From positions 82,420 through 146,419 of the forward strand of contig CAVYTO010000003.1 in the NCBI GenBank assembly GCA_963771505.1: a stretch of DNA of 64,000 bases. The letters are read 5' to 3'. Shown here piece after piece: positions 44,131 through 51,250 of the stretch. This stretch comes from JAJPHW01 sp963771505 (GTDB taxonomy: Bacteria; Acidobacteriota; Terriglobia; Terriglobales; Acidobacteriaceae). The number at the start of each line of letters is the position of its first letter. Position 1 is the stretch's first letter. The notes under the pieces are model-generated. The model saw nothing but the letters and a program-made list of their open reading frames with translations, was not told the origin of the DNA and did not search any database. The position numbers and the translations under genes were made by a program.

Positions 44131-44205
44131 AGGGTTCTCGAAGCGGCTACGATGCTGAGACCGGCGAAGAAAGCGCTGGCTCAGAAAGCTCACTTGGAGA
44201 ACCCT
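44131..44205 (+). ncRNA. Structured leader of the IS110 transposase (candidate bridge RNA region)
   Basis: The outer arms AGGGTTCTC (44131-44139) and GAGAACCCT (44197-44205) pair 9 of 9 and end directly before the start codon. Inside, CTGAG..CC..GCG pairs with CGC..GG..CTCAG (44155-44184) around a 7-base loop. The outer stem covers the ribosome-binding site GGAGA. IS110-group elements encode a guide-like bridge RNA in this position. The identity here is inferred. Confidence 0.5.
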
Positions 44206-45252
44206 ATGAACAGCCTTCACTATATCGGATTCGACGTTCACAAAAAAGCCATCAGTTTCTGCGTCAAGACCGCCGCGGGCGAGATCGTGGAAGAAGGCAG
44301 CGTGCTGGCGCAACGCGAGGTCTTGCGGCAATGGGCCTCGGCCCGTCCGCAACCGTGGCGCGGAGCGATGGAAGCAACCTTGTTCAGCGGCTGGATTTAC
44401 GACACGCTGCAGTCCTACGGCGAGCAGTTGGAGATGGCGCATCCGGCCAAGATGAAAGCCATCAGCGCGGGCAAGAAGAAGAGCGATACCATCGACGCGC
44501 GCACCATCGCCGACCTGGTACGCTGCAATCTTTTGCCGGCCTGCTATGTGGCGCCGCCGCGGATCCGCGAACTGCGCCGCCTGCTGCGTTATCGCAGCCT
44601 GGTGGTGAGCGAAGCGGTGCGCATGAAGAACAAGATGGCCGGGCTGCTGATGGAAACCGGCGCGCTCTACGTGAAGGAGAAGCTGCACCGCAAGAAATAC
44701 TTCGCCCACCTACTGGAAAATCTCGAAGAGGTGCCGGAATCGGTGATCGATCTGCTGCGGTTGAGTCGCGGGGCGCTGGAAATGTTCGAGAACACACAGA
44801 AGCGGCTGGTCCGCGAGTTGCTCGCCGATGCCGAACTGGCCGAACGCGTCGAACGCCTGATGAGCATTCCCGCCGTGGGAGAAATTACCGCTCTCACCTG
44901 GGCCTTGGAGATCGGCGACCCGCACCGCTTTCGCTCCAACTCCGAGGCTATGAGTTACTGCGGGCTGACCGCGGCCTTGAAATCTTCGGCGGGCAAGCAG
45001 CAACGCGGGCCCATCTCGAAGCAGCGCAACCACTGGCTGCAAACCACGCTGATCGAGGCCGCCAAACTGGCGCCGCGCTGGAATCCGCAACTGGCCGCGT
45101 TGCACGCCCGCGAACTGGAACGCGGACATCGCAACCGCGCCACACTGGCCGTGGCCCGCAAACTCGTCGCCTATCTGCTGGCGGTCGACAAAAGTGGTCA
45201 GAGCTTCCAAGTGCGCGCACCCTCGGAAGTACTGACACAAAAAGCTGCCTAA
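44206..45252 (+). CDS. IS110 family transposase
   Basis: The 348-residue recombinase begins at the ATG 44206 (MNSLHYIGFDVHKK). A longer frame from 44152 runs through the leader hairpin and is rejected. The N-terminal RuvC-like DEDD domain has Asp10, Glu56, Asp94 and Asp97 (KKSDTIDARTIADL). The C-terminal Tnp20 domain holds the Ser-containing ALKSSAGKQQRG after the helix-hairpin-helix SIPAVGEITALTWALE. All expected residues are present, so the enzyme may be active. It would recombine with the aid of an RNA encoded in the non-coding flanks. Confidence 0.95.
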   Translation: MNSLHYIGFDVHKKAISFCVKTAAGEIVEEGSVLAQREVLRQWASARPQPWRGAMEATLFSGWIYDTLQSYGEQLEMAHPAKMKAISAGKKKSDTIDARTIADLVRCNLLPACYVAPPRIRELRRLLRYRSLVVSEAVRMKNKMAGLLMETGALYVKEKLHRKKYFAHLLENLEEVPESVIDLLRLSRGALEMFENTQKRLVRELLADAELAERVERLMSIPAVGEITALTWALEIGDPHRFRSNSEAMSYCGLTAALKSSAGKQQRGPISKQRNHWLQTTLIEAAKLAPRWNPQLAALHARELERGHRNRATLAVARKLVAYLLAVDKSGQSFQVRAPSEVLTQKAA

Positions 45253-45559
45253 GAAGTAGAACCTTCGAACTCAGCCGCGATCCATTGGCCGTTCCTCGCC
45301 AACTCGGGGACTGGGCAGAGGAGTCTTTGCTCCCGATGCTCCTTACCGTCTGTATCGAGGCCGGCCGGTCAACCCTAACTCATACTTCGTGGACCGGGTT
45401 CACGCCCGTTTCCCGCAAATGGATGTCTGGCCAAGCTGCTGCTTTGGCCGATGCTGCGGATCGCACGCCGTTCGCCAACTTCATCCGCCCCACGCCGCTT
45501 CGAGGCCCCACTCTTCCAAGCGTCAGGAGACCTCCGTCTCCTCTTGACTTTTACTTATC
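45253..45559 (+). other. Non-coding right part of the IS110-family element
   Basis: About 300 bases between the transposase stop and the DinB fragment have no credible ORF. A hairpin, AGGAGAC/GTCTCCT with a CTCC loop, lies at 45525-45542 near the right end. In the IS1111 branch the guide RNA comes from this side, so the region is a second candidate. Confidence 0.5.
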
Positions 45560-45847
45560 ATGGATGTCCCCATATTTTCCCCGGAAGATCCGAAGCGCGA
45601 CCAATACAAGTCCGAGGCCGACATCGTTGCCTTCGTCAAGAAAGCCTTCGCCGATGGCGCAGCCGCCATCCAGGCGAAAGGCGAAAAAGGCATGACGACG
45701 GAGGTTGTTTATTTCCCTGGGCAGAAATCGCGCGTTCTCGACATCGCGTACGGCATCATCGAACATAGCGGAGAACACTACGGCCAGCTGGTTGGGTACT
45801 ACCGCCTCGCAGGTCTTGTGCCGCCGGAGTCGCGTCCCCAGAAGTAA
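45560..45847 (+). pseudogene. DinB-like protein, C-terminal fragment
   Basis: The 95 residues match the C-terminal half of the intact DinB gene at 49.8 kb (EDPKR-QYK, ADIVAFVKK-FADA, GEHYGQLV-YYR and AGLVPPESRPQK). The N-terminal half with its signal peptide is missing. The break falls at the edge of the IS110-family element, near codon PEDPKR. The ATG at 45560 is therefore incidental. Confidence 0.85.
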
Positions 45848-45864
45848 AGAGACCAGCCGGGATA

Positions 45865-45945
45865 GGCCCACCCTTTGCGATAAACCTGCATCAAGGATGG
45901 GCCACCCAGGCTTTATGCTGGCTTCAAAGGGTGCGCCACCCGCCG
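45865..45945. repeat. REP-like imperfect repeat cluster
   Basis: CACCCTTTG (45869-45877) pairs with CAAAGGGTG (45925-45933). Between them lie GGATGGGCCACCC and GCTTTATGCTGG segments that recall the REP hairpins at 38.2 and 42.2 kb. Confidence 0.55.
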
Positions 45946-46010
45946 TCAAAGGTATTGGAGAAAGAGATGGGAGAATTGATGGCTTGTAGCGCCTGTGTCA
46001 CTATTCACCT

Positions 46011-46877
46011 ATGCCACAAGCGCCTTTTGATTTCCAAGCCGTACGAAGAATTGCGATCACGGCTCTATTCTCGGATGATGTCCTTTTCGATAAGGTGGTT
46101 CTGAAAGGGGGCAATGCTCTCAACATTGCCCTTGGCATAAGTGATCGTACCTCTCTTGATCTAGATTTTTCCATAGAGAATGATTTCGACAATCTCGAAG
46201 ATATTGAAAAGCGCATATCAGCGGCACTGGAAAGGCGCTTCAACGCTGCAGGTCTCGTCGTTTTCGATTTCAAGTTCGAAAAGAAGCCCAGCGTACCTCG
46301 AGAAGGCGCTAGCCCCCGCTGGGGCGGTTACATGATCTCCTTCAAACTGATGGAACGGGCCAAATACGAAGGGCTATTAGGCCACATTGATGCAATTCGC
46401 CGTGATTCCCTGGTCATTGGCCCGAATCAGCAGCGGGTCTTCACAATTGACTTGAGCAAGTGCGAATACGTTCGGGGCAAGCAAAAAGTTGAATTGGATG
46501 CCTATTCAGTTTTTGTCTACTCCGCGGAGATGATCGCGATAGAGAAATTACGCGCAATCTGCCAGCAGATGCCCGAATATACCCTCAATCGAAATCCGTC
46601 TCCCCGCGCTAGAGACTTTTTCGATATTCGCTTGATCGTATCTAAGACCGGCGCGAACTTAACCTCAGCAGAGAACTTGGAACTGGCGCGTCAAATTTTT
46701 GCAGCGAAGGAAGTGCCCACCGCTTTATTAGCAGTAATCGAGGGCTTCCGAGAATTTCACCGTCCAGATTGGGAAAGCGTACGCACCTCAACCACGGGTA
46801 CGCTACAAATGTTTGACTATTATTTCGATTTTGTGGTTCGCCTTGCCGCCTCAATGGAATCCCTTTGGAACAAATAG
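46011..46877 (+). CDS. abiEii: AbiEii family nucleotidyltransferase (toxin-like)
   Basis: The nucleotidyltransferase of the AbiEii/MenT group has the core LKGGNALNIALGISDRTSLD followed by LDFSI. GG is at residues 33-34 and the metal-binding Asp pair at 50 and 52. A helical C-terminal part contains YSAEMIAIEKLRAICQQ and RARDFFDIRLIV. Relatives inactivate tRNA or GTP-dependent processes to stop phage growth. Its 3' end overlaps the antiparallel abiEi-like gene by 27 bases, although the two normally form one operon. It may therefore be separately expressed. Confidence 0.9.
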   Translation: MPQAPFDFQAVRRIAITALFSDDVLFDKVVLKGGNALNIALGISDRTSLDLDFSIENDFDNLEDIEKRISAALERRFNAAGLVVFDFKFEKKPSVPREGASPRWGGYMISFKLMERAKYEGLLGHIDAIRRDSLVIGPNQQRVFTIDLSKCEYVRGKQKVELDAYSVFVYSAEMIAIEKLRAICQQMPEYTLNRNPSPRARDFFDIRLIVSKTGANLTSAENLELARQIFAAKEVPTALLAVIEGFREFHRPDWESVRTSTTGTLQMFDYYFDFVVRLAASMESLWNK

Positions 46878-47726
46878 ACGCCAGTCAGCAATGTATTCTT
46901 TGTCGCGCAAATCATAAGACAAATAAAAATCGTATTGAAGTCCGAGATCTTTGAGTCTGCTGTACAGTTTTTCTGGATATCCAGCGCGTTCCATATAAAA
47001 ACCAATGGCTTGGTGATACGGGTAAACGTACGACAGCTTCTTGAGGGTGGCTATTAGCGTTCCTACTGAAACTCGTGTCTGAGCGCTGCGGTAGGCCTCC
47101 AAAACTTGAAAGACACCGCCGGAATAGTTTGGCCGCACCACGATATCAATGAGCGTCCGTTCCACACTGGTGACTGGTAGCTTGATCCCGGAATAGTCCA
47201 GTGGTGTCACCTCGAGCTGGGCAGTGTTCTTGCCCCAAAGCAGCAGCGCTTCGTTTTCATTGAAACGGAACACGAAATTTGATTCTCGTTGTTTAGCCGC
47301 AAAGGCCCTGTGGATGCCTTCCTGAGTCAGTGTTCCCGATGATTGTTTTGGACTCTGTTCTGAGTTCACAAAAATTCGGGATGGGATTTGCTCAGTTAAG
47401 CCATGCAGGAAAAGGGCAGTGGCATGGCAAAGATATGCGTTCCGCTTCAAGGAGAGCGCAATTTCGTAAGGAGTTGCTTCTTTCCAAATGTATCTTACGG
47501 CGCTGGAGGCGCTGTGATGCACAGCTACGATATCGACCCTTGTCATGGGAGTTTTGTCGACAAGAAACCTAATAAAGACGGGTGTCGTAGTGCTTTGCGC
47601 AAGACGCCAAAAATCACGGTGCTGCGTCAGCATCCTTGAGATGTCGCTGGGCCAGAAAATTCGGTTCGGCAGACTATCGAATAGGGCGACGATGTCCTTG
47701 CGAGCGATTTGTAGTCGTGTTGCCAA
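46851..47726 (-). CDS. abiEi: AbiEi-like antitoxin/transcriptional regulator
   Basis: The 291-residue protein has an N-terminal winged helix with IFWPSDISRMLTQHRDFWRL (about 23-42) and an AbiEi-type C-terminal half, including VTSVERTLIDIVVRPNYSGG and EAYRS..VSVGTLIATLKKL. It starts at a TTG with AGGAG upstream. Its partner gene converges on it and the two overlap at their 3' ends, an inverted order compared with the usual AbiEi-AbiEii operon. Upstream of its start lie three long palindromes that it might bind. Confidence 0.88.
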   Translation of the reverse strand: MATRLQIARKDIVALFDSLPNRIFWPSDISRMLTQHRDFWRLAQSTTTPVFIRFLVDKTPMTRVDIVAVHHSASSAVRYIWKEATPYEIALSLKRNAYLCHATALFLHGLTEQIPSRIFVNSEQSPKQSSGTLTQEGIHRAFAAKQRESNFVFRFNENEALLLWGKNTAQLEVTPLDYSGIKLPVTSVERTLIDIVVRPNYSGGVFQVLEAYRSAQTRVSVGTLIATLKKLSYVYPYHQAIGFYMERAGYPEKLYSRLKDLGLQYDFYLSYDLRDKEYIADWRLFVPKGFH

Positions 47727-47789
47727 TTTTTGAAAGTGCTCCTAAGAACGTTGCATTTTCCAACTATGAGCCTTGGATCTGCGTGCGCC

Positions 47790-47839
47790 CGCCATCAAAG
47801 GTAGCTTTAGTATATATACCAAAGCTGCCTTTGATGGCG
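47790..47839. repeat. Palindrome 1 with TATATATA core
   Basis: A 50-base near-perfect palindrome is centred at 47814/47815. Its arms are CGCCATCAAAGG and CCTTTGATGGCG outside and AGCTTT/AAAGCT inside. Two positions do not match. The core reads AGTATATATACC. Confidence 0.9.
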
Positions 47840-47903
47840 CACATCCTGATGGTGACAGGACGTTTAATGCCCAATTCTATGGACTTCTAAATTATACACC
47901 ACC

Positions 47904-47937
47904 ATGTCTCACTTGGTATATATACCAAGTGAGACAT
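47904..47937. repeat. Palindrome 2 with TTGGTATATATACCAA core
   Basis: A perfect 34-base palindrome is centred at 47920/47921. The arms outside the core are ATGTCTCAC and GTGAGACAT. The core is TTGGTATATATACCAA. Confidence 0.95.
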
Positions 47938-48006
47938 CTAATAGAAAAACAATGCCAGTGCAAAAGCATCAGTCCCGTAAGCGATAGAACATCGCTTCTT
48001 TTTTTG

Positions 48007-48036
48007 ATATTGCTTGGTATATATACCAAGCAATAT
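48007..48036. repeat. Palindrome 3 with TTGGTATATATACCAA core
   Basis: A perfect 30-base palindrome is centred at 48021/48022. The arms outside the core are ATATTGC and GCAATAT. The core is the same as in palindrome 2. Confidence 0.95.
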
Positions 48037-48198
48037 GGTAATTACAAATTCGGGAAGAGACGGAACTGACCCCAATTCGGCCAAGACACACCGCCCACCC
48101 TTGGCTGGCCAGCAATACACGACGTCGTTGCATGACCATAATTGGAGTCACTTCCGTCTACCCCGAATTTTCTGCACCAAATTTCCCCGGCCCTGAAC

Positions 48199-49095
48199 CT
48201 ACTGACGCACTGCAAATCCCGCCGGTAAAGCTGCCTCAAGATTGATTTGTTCGCCGGTGATGGGGTGGTGGAATTTTAGAAATCGGGCGTGCAGGAAATA
48301 TCCTCCATCGCCGGGGAGGCCGGGAAGATTTTCTAGAGGCTGGCCCGTCAATCCGTAAAGAGGATCGCCCACCAACGGATGACCGATGGATGCCAGATGG
48401 ATCCTGATTTGATGAGGGCGCCCCGAATTTAGAGTTACCTCAAATGTTGTAGTGCTTGCGTTTCGTCGGACCACCTTCGCCAACGACTTTGACGGCTTCC
48501 CTCTCGGGTTGGCGGCCCACACCATGCCGATGCGCGGGTGCGGTACCAGTCCGATGGGTGTGAGGATCTCGTAGGCATCGCGCTGTGCGATGTTTTGCGC
48601 CAGCGCACAATAGATTTTTTGCACTCGCGGCGTGTTCCAGTCCGCGCCGAGTTTCGCGGCGGCCTGCGCGGTTTTGGCGAAAAGCACGATGCCGGTCGTG
48701 GCCCGGCCCAGCCGGTGGACAGGATTTGCCTCGGGCGCTTGCTTTTGCACCAGTCGCAGCAGGGTGTTTTCCAGGAATCCGCCGCCGGGGAGGGTTGGCA
48801 GCCCGCCAGGTTTGTTCACGGCCAACAGATGCGGATCATTAAACAGAACTTCGAAGTGCTGGGGAGCATCTGGTTCGTCCCACGGCGGCCGGTTCCAGAC
48901 AAGGGTTTGTCCTGCTGCGAGTAATTCCGTTCCGGCCGCGGCCACGCCGCCGATGGTCACTTCGCAATTGTCCAGTTTTTGTTGCCAAGCTTGTGCGGTT
49001 GAGTGTGGGTAAAGGCTTGCCAGATGGGAGAGCAGGGAGCGTCCATGATCTTTGCCGCCGATGATGGTGGTAAACGCATATCCCCGGTTGAGCAT
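48199..49095 (-). CDS. RluA-like RNA pseudouridine synthase with altered catalytic motif
   Basis: This has the fold of the RluA pseudouridine synthases, with the LLAVNKPGGLPTLPGG loop, NPVHRLGRATTGIVLFAKT (motif II) and the RPHQIRIHLASIGHPLVGDPL-type motif III. The invariant catalytic Asp of HRLDxxTSG is Gly130 here (GGC, one base from GAC). A branch of RluA-like proteins is known to have RLG at this place, as far as I recall. If so, the protein may still act by another residue or only bind RNA. It has an S4-like N-terminal part. Confidence 0.88.
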   Translation of the reverse strand: MLNRGYAFTTIIGGKDHGRSLLSHLASLYPHSTAQAWQQKLDNCEVTIGGVAAAGTELLAAGQTLVWNRPPWDEPDAPQHFEVLFNDPHLLAVNKPGGLPTLPGGGFLENTLLRLVQKQAPEANPVHRLGRATTGIVLFAKTAQAAAKLGADWNTPRVQKIYCALAQNIAQRDAYEILTPIGLVPHPRIGMVWAANPRGKPSKSLAKVVRRNASTTTFEVTLNSGRPHQIRIHLASIGHPLVGDPLYGLTGQPLENLPGLPGDGGYFLHARFLKFHHPITGEQINLEAALPAGFAVRQ

Positions 49096-49224
49096 GTAGT
49101 TTGAGTGTAAGGGATGGCATCTGCGCCAGGTCGCTTTGGTGCGTGCGGGCCGGGAGCGCGGGTAAGATGGCGGCTAGGTGTTTGCGAATCTTCGCGGTTG
49201 CAGCTGCTGGAGGTCCCGGTTTCT

Positions 49225-49659
49225 ATGAACGTACAAGCACAAATCAAAAAGTACATCGCCAGCCAGCCTGAACCGAAACGTCGCGAGATGCAAGAGTTGC
49301 ACCTGCTCACACTTCAAGTGTTACCGGGATGCAAATTATGGTTCTCCGACGGCAAAGACAGCAAAGGCCAGGTTGTCAGTAACCCTAATATTGGATATGG
49401 ATCACACACCATAAAATATGCCGATGGAAAAACGAAAGAGTTTTTTCAAATTGGCACAAGCGCAAACACAACTGGAATCTCGGTTTACATCCTTGGTCTC
49501 AAAGACAAGACCTACTTAGCCAAAACCTATGGGAAGACGCTTGGCAAAGCGAGCGTGACCGGATATTGCATTAAGTTTAAAACTCTAAAAGACATAAACA
49601 TCGATGTACTTGAAGCGGCCATACGCCATGGATTTGAGGCTTCGAATGAAAACTACTAG
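49225..49659 (+). CDS. DUF1801 (YdhG-like) family protein
   Basis: The 144-residue cytoplasmic protein begins at the ATG 49225, with GGAGG upstream. The body matches the DUF1801/YdhG fold, with KLWFSDGKDSKG, GYGSHTIKYADGKTKEFFQI and a final LEAAIRHGF helix. The family has no assigned reaction. It is divergent from the RluA-like gene and separated from the DinB gene by 160 bases that carry a GGCTCGGAATGACA-type repeat. Confidence 0.82.
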   Translation: MNVQAQIKKYIASQPEPKRREMQELHLLTLQVLPGCKLWFSDGKDSKGQVVSNPNIGYGSHTIKYADGKTKEFFQIGTSANTTGISVYILGLKDKTYLAKTYGKTLGKASVTGYCIKFKTLKDINIDVLEAAIRHGFEASNENY

Positions 49660-49820
49660 CCACTGAAATGCGTCATCGGAAGCAGATTCCCACGCACGTT
49701 CTCGCTTCGCTGCGAAGGCTCGGAATGACAACGTAGTCAGGGTGGTAACATTTCCCGAGCATGCGTTGGCTGCCAGCTTCGCTTTAGCGCCGACGAAAGA
49801 AAACAAATTCAGGAGACGTT

Positions 49821-50423
49821 ATGAAGAAACCATCTTTGTTTTTGTCTTTCAAACAAGTTTGGTTCATCCCGGTCATCGTCTTTGCTTGCAGCACCTTCAC
49901 GCACGCGCAGGAGAACGCAATGGGAACGAAAAAAGAAGCTGCCGTTATGGCCGTGGCCAGCCCGACACAGGTGATTCTTGACGGCTGGAACGATGTTGGC
50001 CGAAAGATGATTGCGATGGCGGAAGATTTTCCTGAGGACAAATACGATTTCAAGCCCACGCCTGCGCAGCGAAGCTTTGCCGAGCAGTTGCTCCATGCGG
50101 CGGGCTCAAACTATTACTTCACCGACCCGGCGATGGGAAAAAAGATGCCTCCCGGAGAAGATCCTAAACGCGAGCAGTACAAGACGAAGGCGGACATTGT
50201 CGCCTTCGTGAAGAAATCTTTCGCGGATGCCGAAGCCGCCATCAAGTCGAAGGGCGATAAAGGGATGAGCGATTTGACGGTTGATCCGGTCTCCCAGAAG
50301 CAAGTTCGTGTCTATGACATGGCTTACGGGCTGCTTGAGCATTGCGGGGAGCATTACGGCCAGTTGGTCGTTTACTACCGCGTCGCAGGACTGGTTCCTC
50401 CGGAATCACGCCCGCAGAAATAA
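49821..50423 (+). CDS. Exported DinB-like protein
   Basis: A signal peptide (about 1-30, ending THAQ) precedes a four-helix DinB-type domain (about 45-195). The family's metal-binding His positions are plausible in QLLHAAGSNY and LLEHCGEHYGQLV. Known relatives are metal-dependent thiol transferases or unknown. AGGAGA lies upstream of the ATG. A truncated paralogue, broken by the IS110-family element, lies 4 kb upstream, so this copy is the intact one. Confidence 0.88.
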   Translation: MKKPSLFLSFKQVWFIPVIVFACSTFTHAQENAMGTKKEAAVMAVASPTQVILDGWNDVGRKMIAMAEDFPEDKYDFKPTPAQRSFAEQLLHAAGSNYYFTDPAMGKKMPPGEDPKREQYKTKADIVAFVKKSFADAEAAIKSKGDKGMSDLTVDPVSQKQVRVYDMAYGLLEHCGEHYGQLVVYYRVAGLVPPESRPQK

Positions 50424-50551
50424 GCAGGAAGGACTAGAACGAGCGATTGATCTCGTACTAATGTCACCCCGGCCCCGCCGACTAGCCCCTAAGAGCGCAT
50501 AGGCGACTTGGCACTCGTGCAGACGCATCCCCCCGGAGAAGTGGGTTAGAT

Positions 50552-51163
50552 CTACTTGCCAAGAATCAGGCGCACATAGCTTCGGGCGTCTTGCAGCAAT
50601 TGCTCGCGTGTAATACCAACCTTGGCGCGAAGCTGCAAGCCCTGCAGCAAGTCAACGAGCAACCGGCCTCGCACCTTGGCAGAGGGTGTGCGAGTCAGGC
50701 GACCCGCCTTTACTTCCTGCGCGAAACGTTTCGCGAATATATCAGCGGATACGGTGAGGCCCTTCGCGAGCCACGAACGGATCTCCGTTACCCGCCCCGA
50801 ATGCCCCAGCGCAGCAGCGGCCAACATGCAGCCGCTGCGAGCGTCACCGGTAGCGGTGTTGACGGTAGCCTCGCAAAAGGCAGTCACCGCCTTATGGATG
50901 TCCGGCTCCGCTTGGAATGCTGCCATTTTGGGAGCTCCATAGATCAGCGCATAGCGCTCAACCGCCCTAAGTAGCAGGGTGGACTTGTCTCCGAAGGCTC
51001 GGTATAGCGCGGGCTTGGTGACGTTCACGGCGCGCGCGATCCGATCCACGTCGACTCCTTCATACCCATGCTCCCAAAACATCTCAACGGCACGGTCGAG
51101 TGCTTCGTCGGGGATAAAGCTTTTTGGACGTCCTGGCGGGCGCTTCGCGACAATAGTTACCAT
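50552..51163 (-). CDS. TetR family transcriptional regulator
   Basis: The HTH region (residues about 15-60) has ALDRAVEMFWEHGYEGVDVD followed by RIARAVNVTKPALYRAFGDK, the standard TetR pattern. The C-terminal helical domain binds an unknown ligand. The ATG at 51163 is preferred, with AAGGAG upstream at a slightly long distance. It is divergent from an SDR gene across 87 bases that hold an inverted repeat, and so probably represses that gene and itself. Confidence 0.93.
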   Translation of the reverse strand: MVTIVAKRPPGRPKSFIPDEALDRAVEMFWEHGYEGVDVDRIARAVNVTKPALYRAFGDKSTLLLRAVERYALIYGAPKMAAFQAEPDIHKAVTAFCEATVNTATGDARSGCMLAAAALGHSGRVTEIRSWLAKGLTVSADIFAKRFAQEVKAGRLTRTPSAKVRGRLLVDLLQGLQLRAKVGITREQLLQDARSYVRLILGK

Positions 51164-51164
51164 T

Positions 51165-51206
51165 GAGTACGAATCTCCTTGCATTGCATCTGTTGGTATC
51201 GTACTC
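51165..51206. promoter_or_regulatory. Candidate TetR operator between the tetR and SDR genes
   Basis: The perfect 8-base arms GAGTACGA (51165-51172) and TCGTACTC (51199-51206) lie in the divergent promoter region. The 26-base spacer is long for one TetR dimer and may mean two half-sites or a looped pair. Confidence 0.5.
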
Positions 51207-51250
51207 TCGCGTATGTAACGCTGCAAGACAGTAAATTACAGGAGACGCCC

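Larger units (their letters stand above)
44104..45559 (+). mobile_element. IS110-family insertion sequence (ends approximate)
   Basis: The element carries one transposase gene (44206-45252), about 100 bases of structured leader and about 300 non-coding bases downstream. It lies between the duplicated tail of the ABC-F gene and a DinB gene without its front half. IS110 elements lack clear terminal inverted repeats, so the ends are placed by where flanking genes stop. The left end is near 44104-44130 and the right end near 45545-45580. The downstream part ends with a hairpin, AGGAGAC/GTCTCCT (45525-45542). Confidence 0.75.
47727..48198. other. Palindrome-bearing spacer upstream of abiEi
   Basis: The 472-base region without a credible gene carries the three palindromes listed separately, with centres about 106 and 101 bases apart. 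It is AT-richer than its surroundings. It should hold the abiEi promoter. Confidence 0.75.

Noticed and set aside
44082..45695. A 537-codon open frame across the IS110-family element
   Set aside because: It is read in another frame over the transposase gene, is extremely Arg/Gly-rich and has no domain. The 348-codon frame has all IS110 motifs.
47790..48036. CRISPR array
   Set aside because: The units are palindromes with different arms and only a 16-base common core. There is no constant repeat with spacers and no cas gene.
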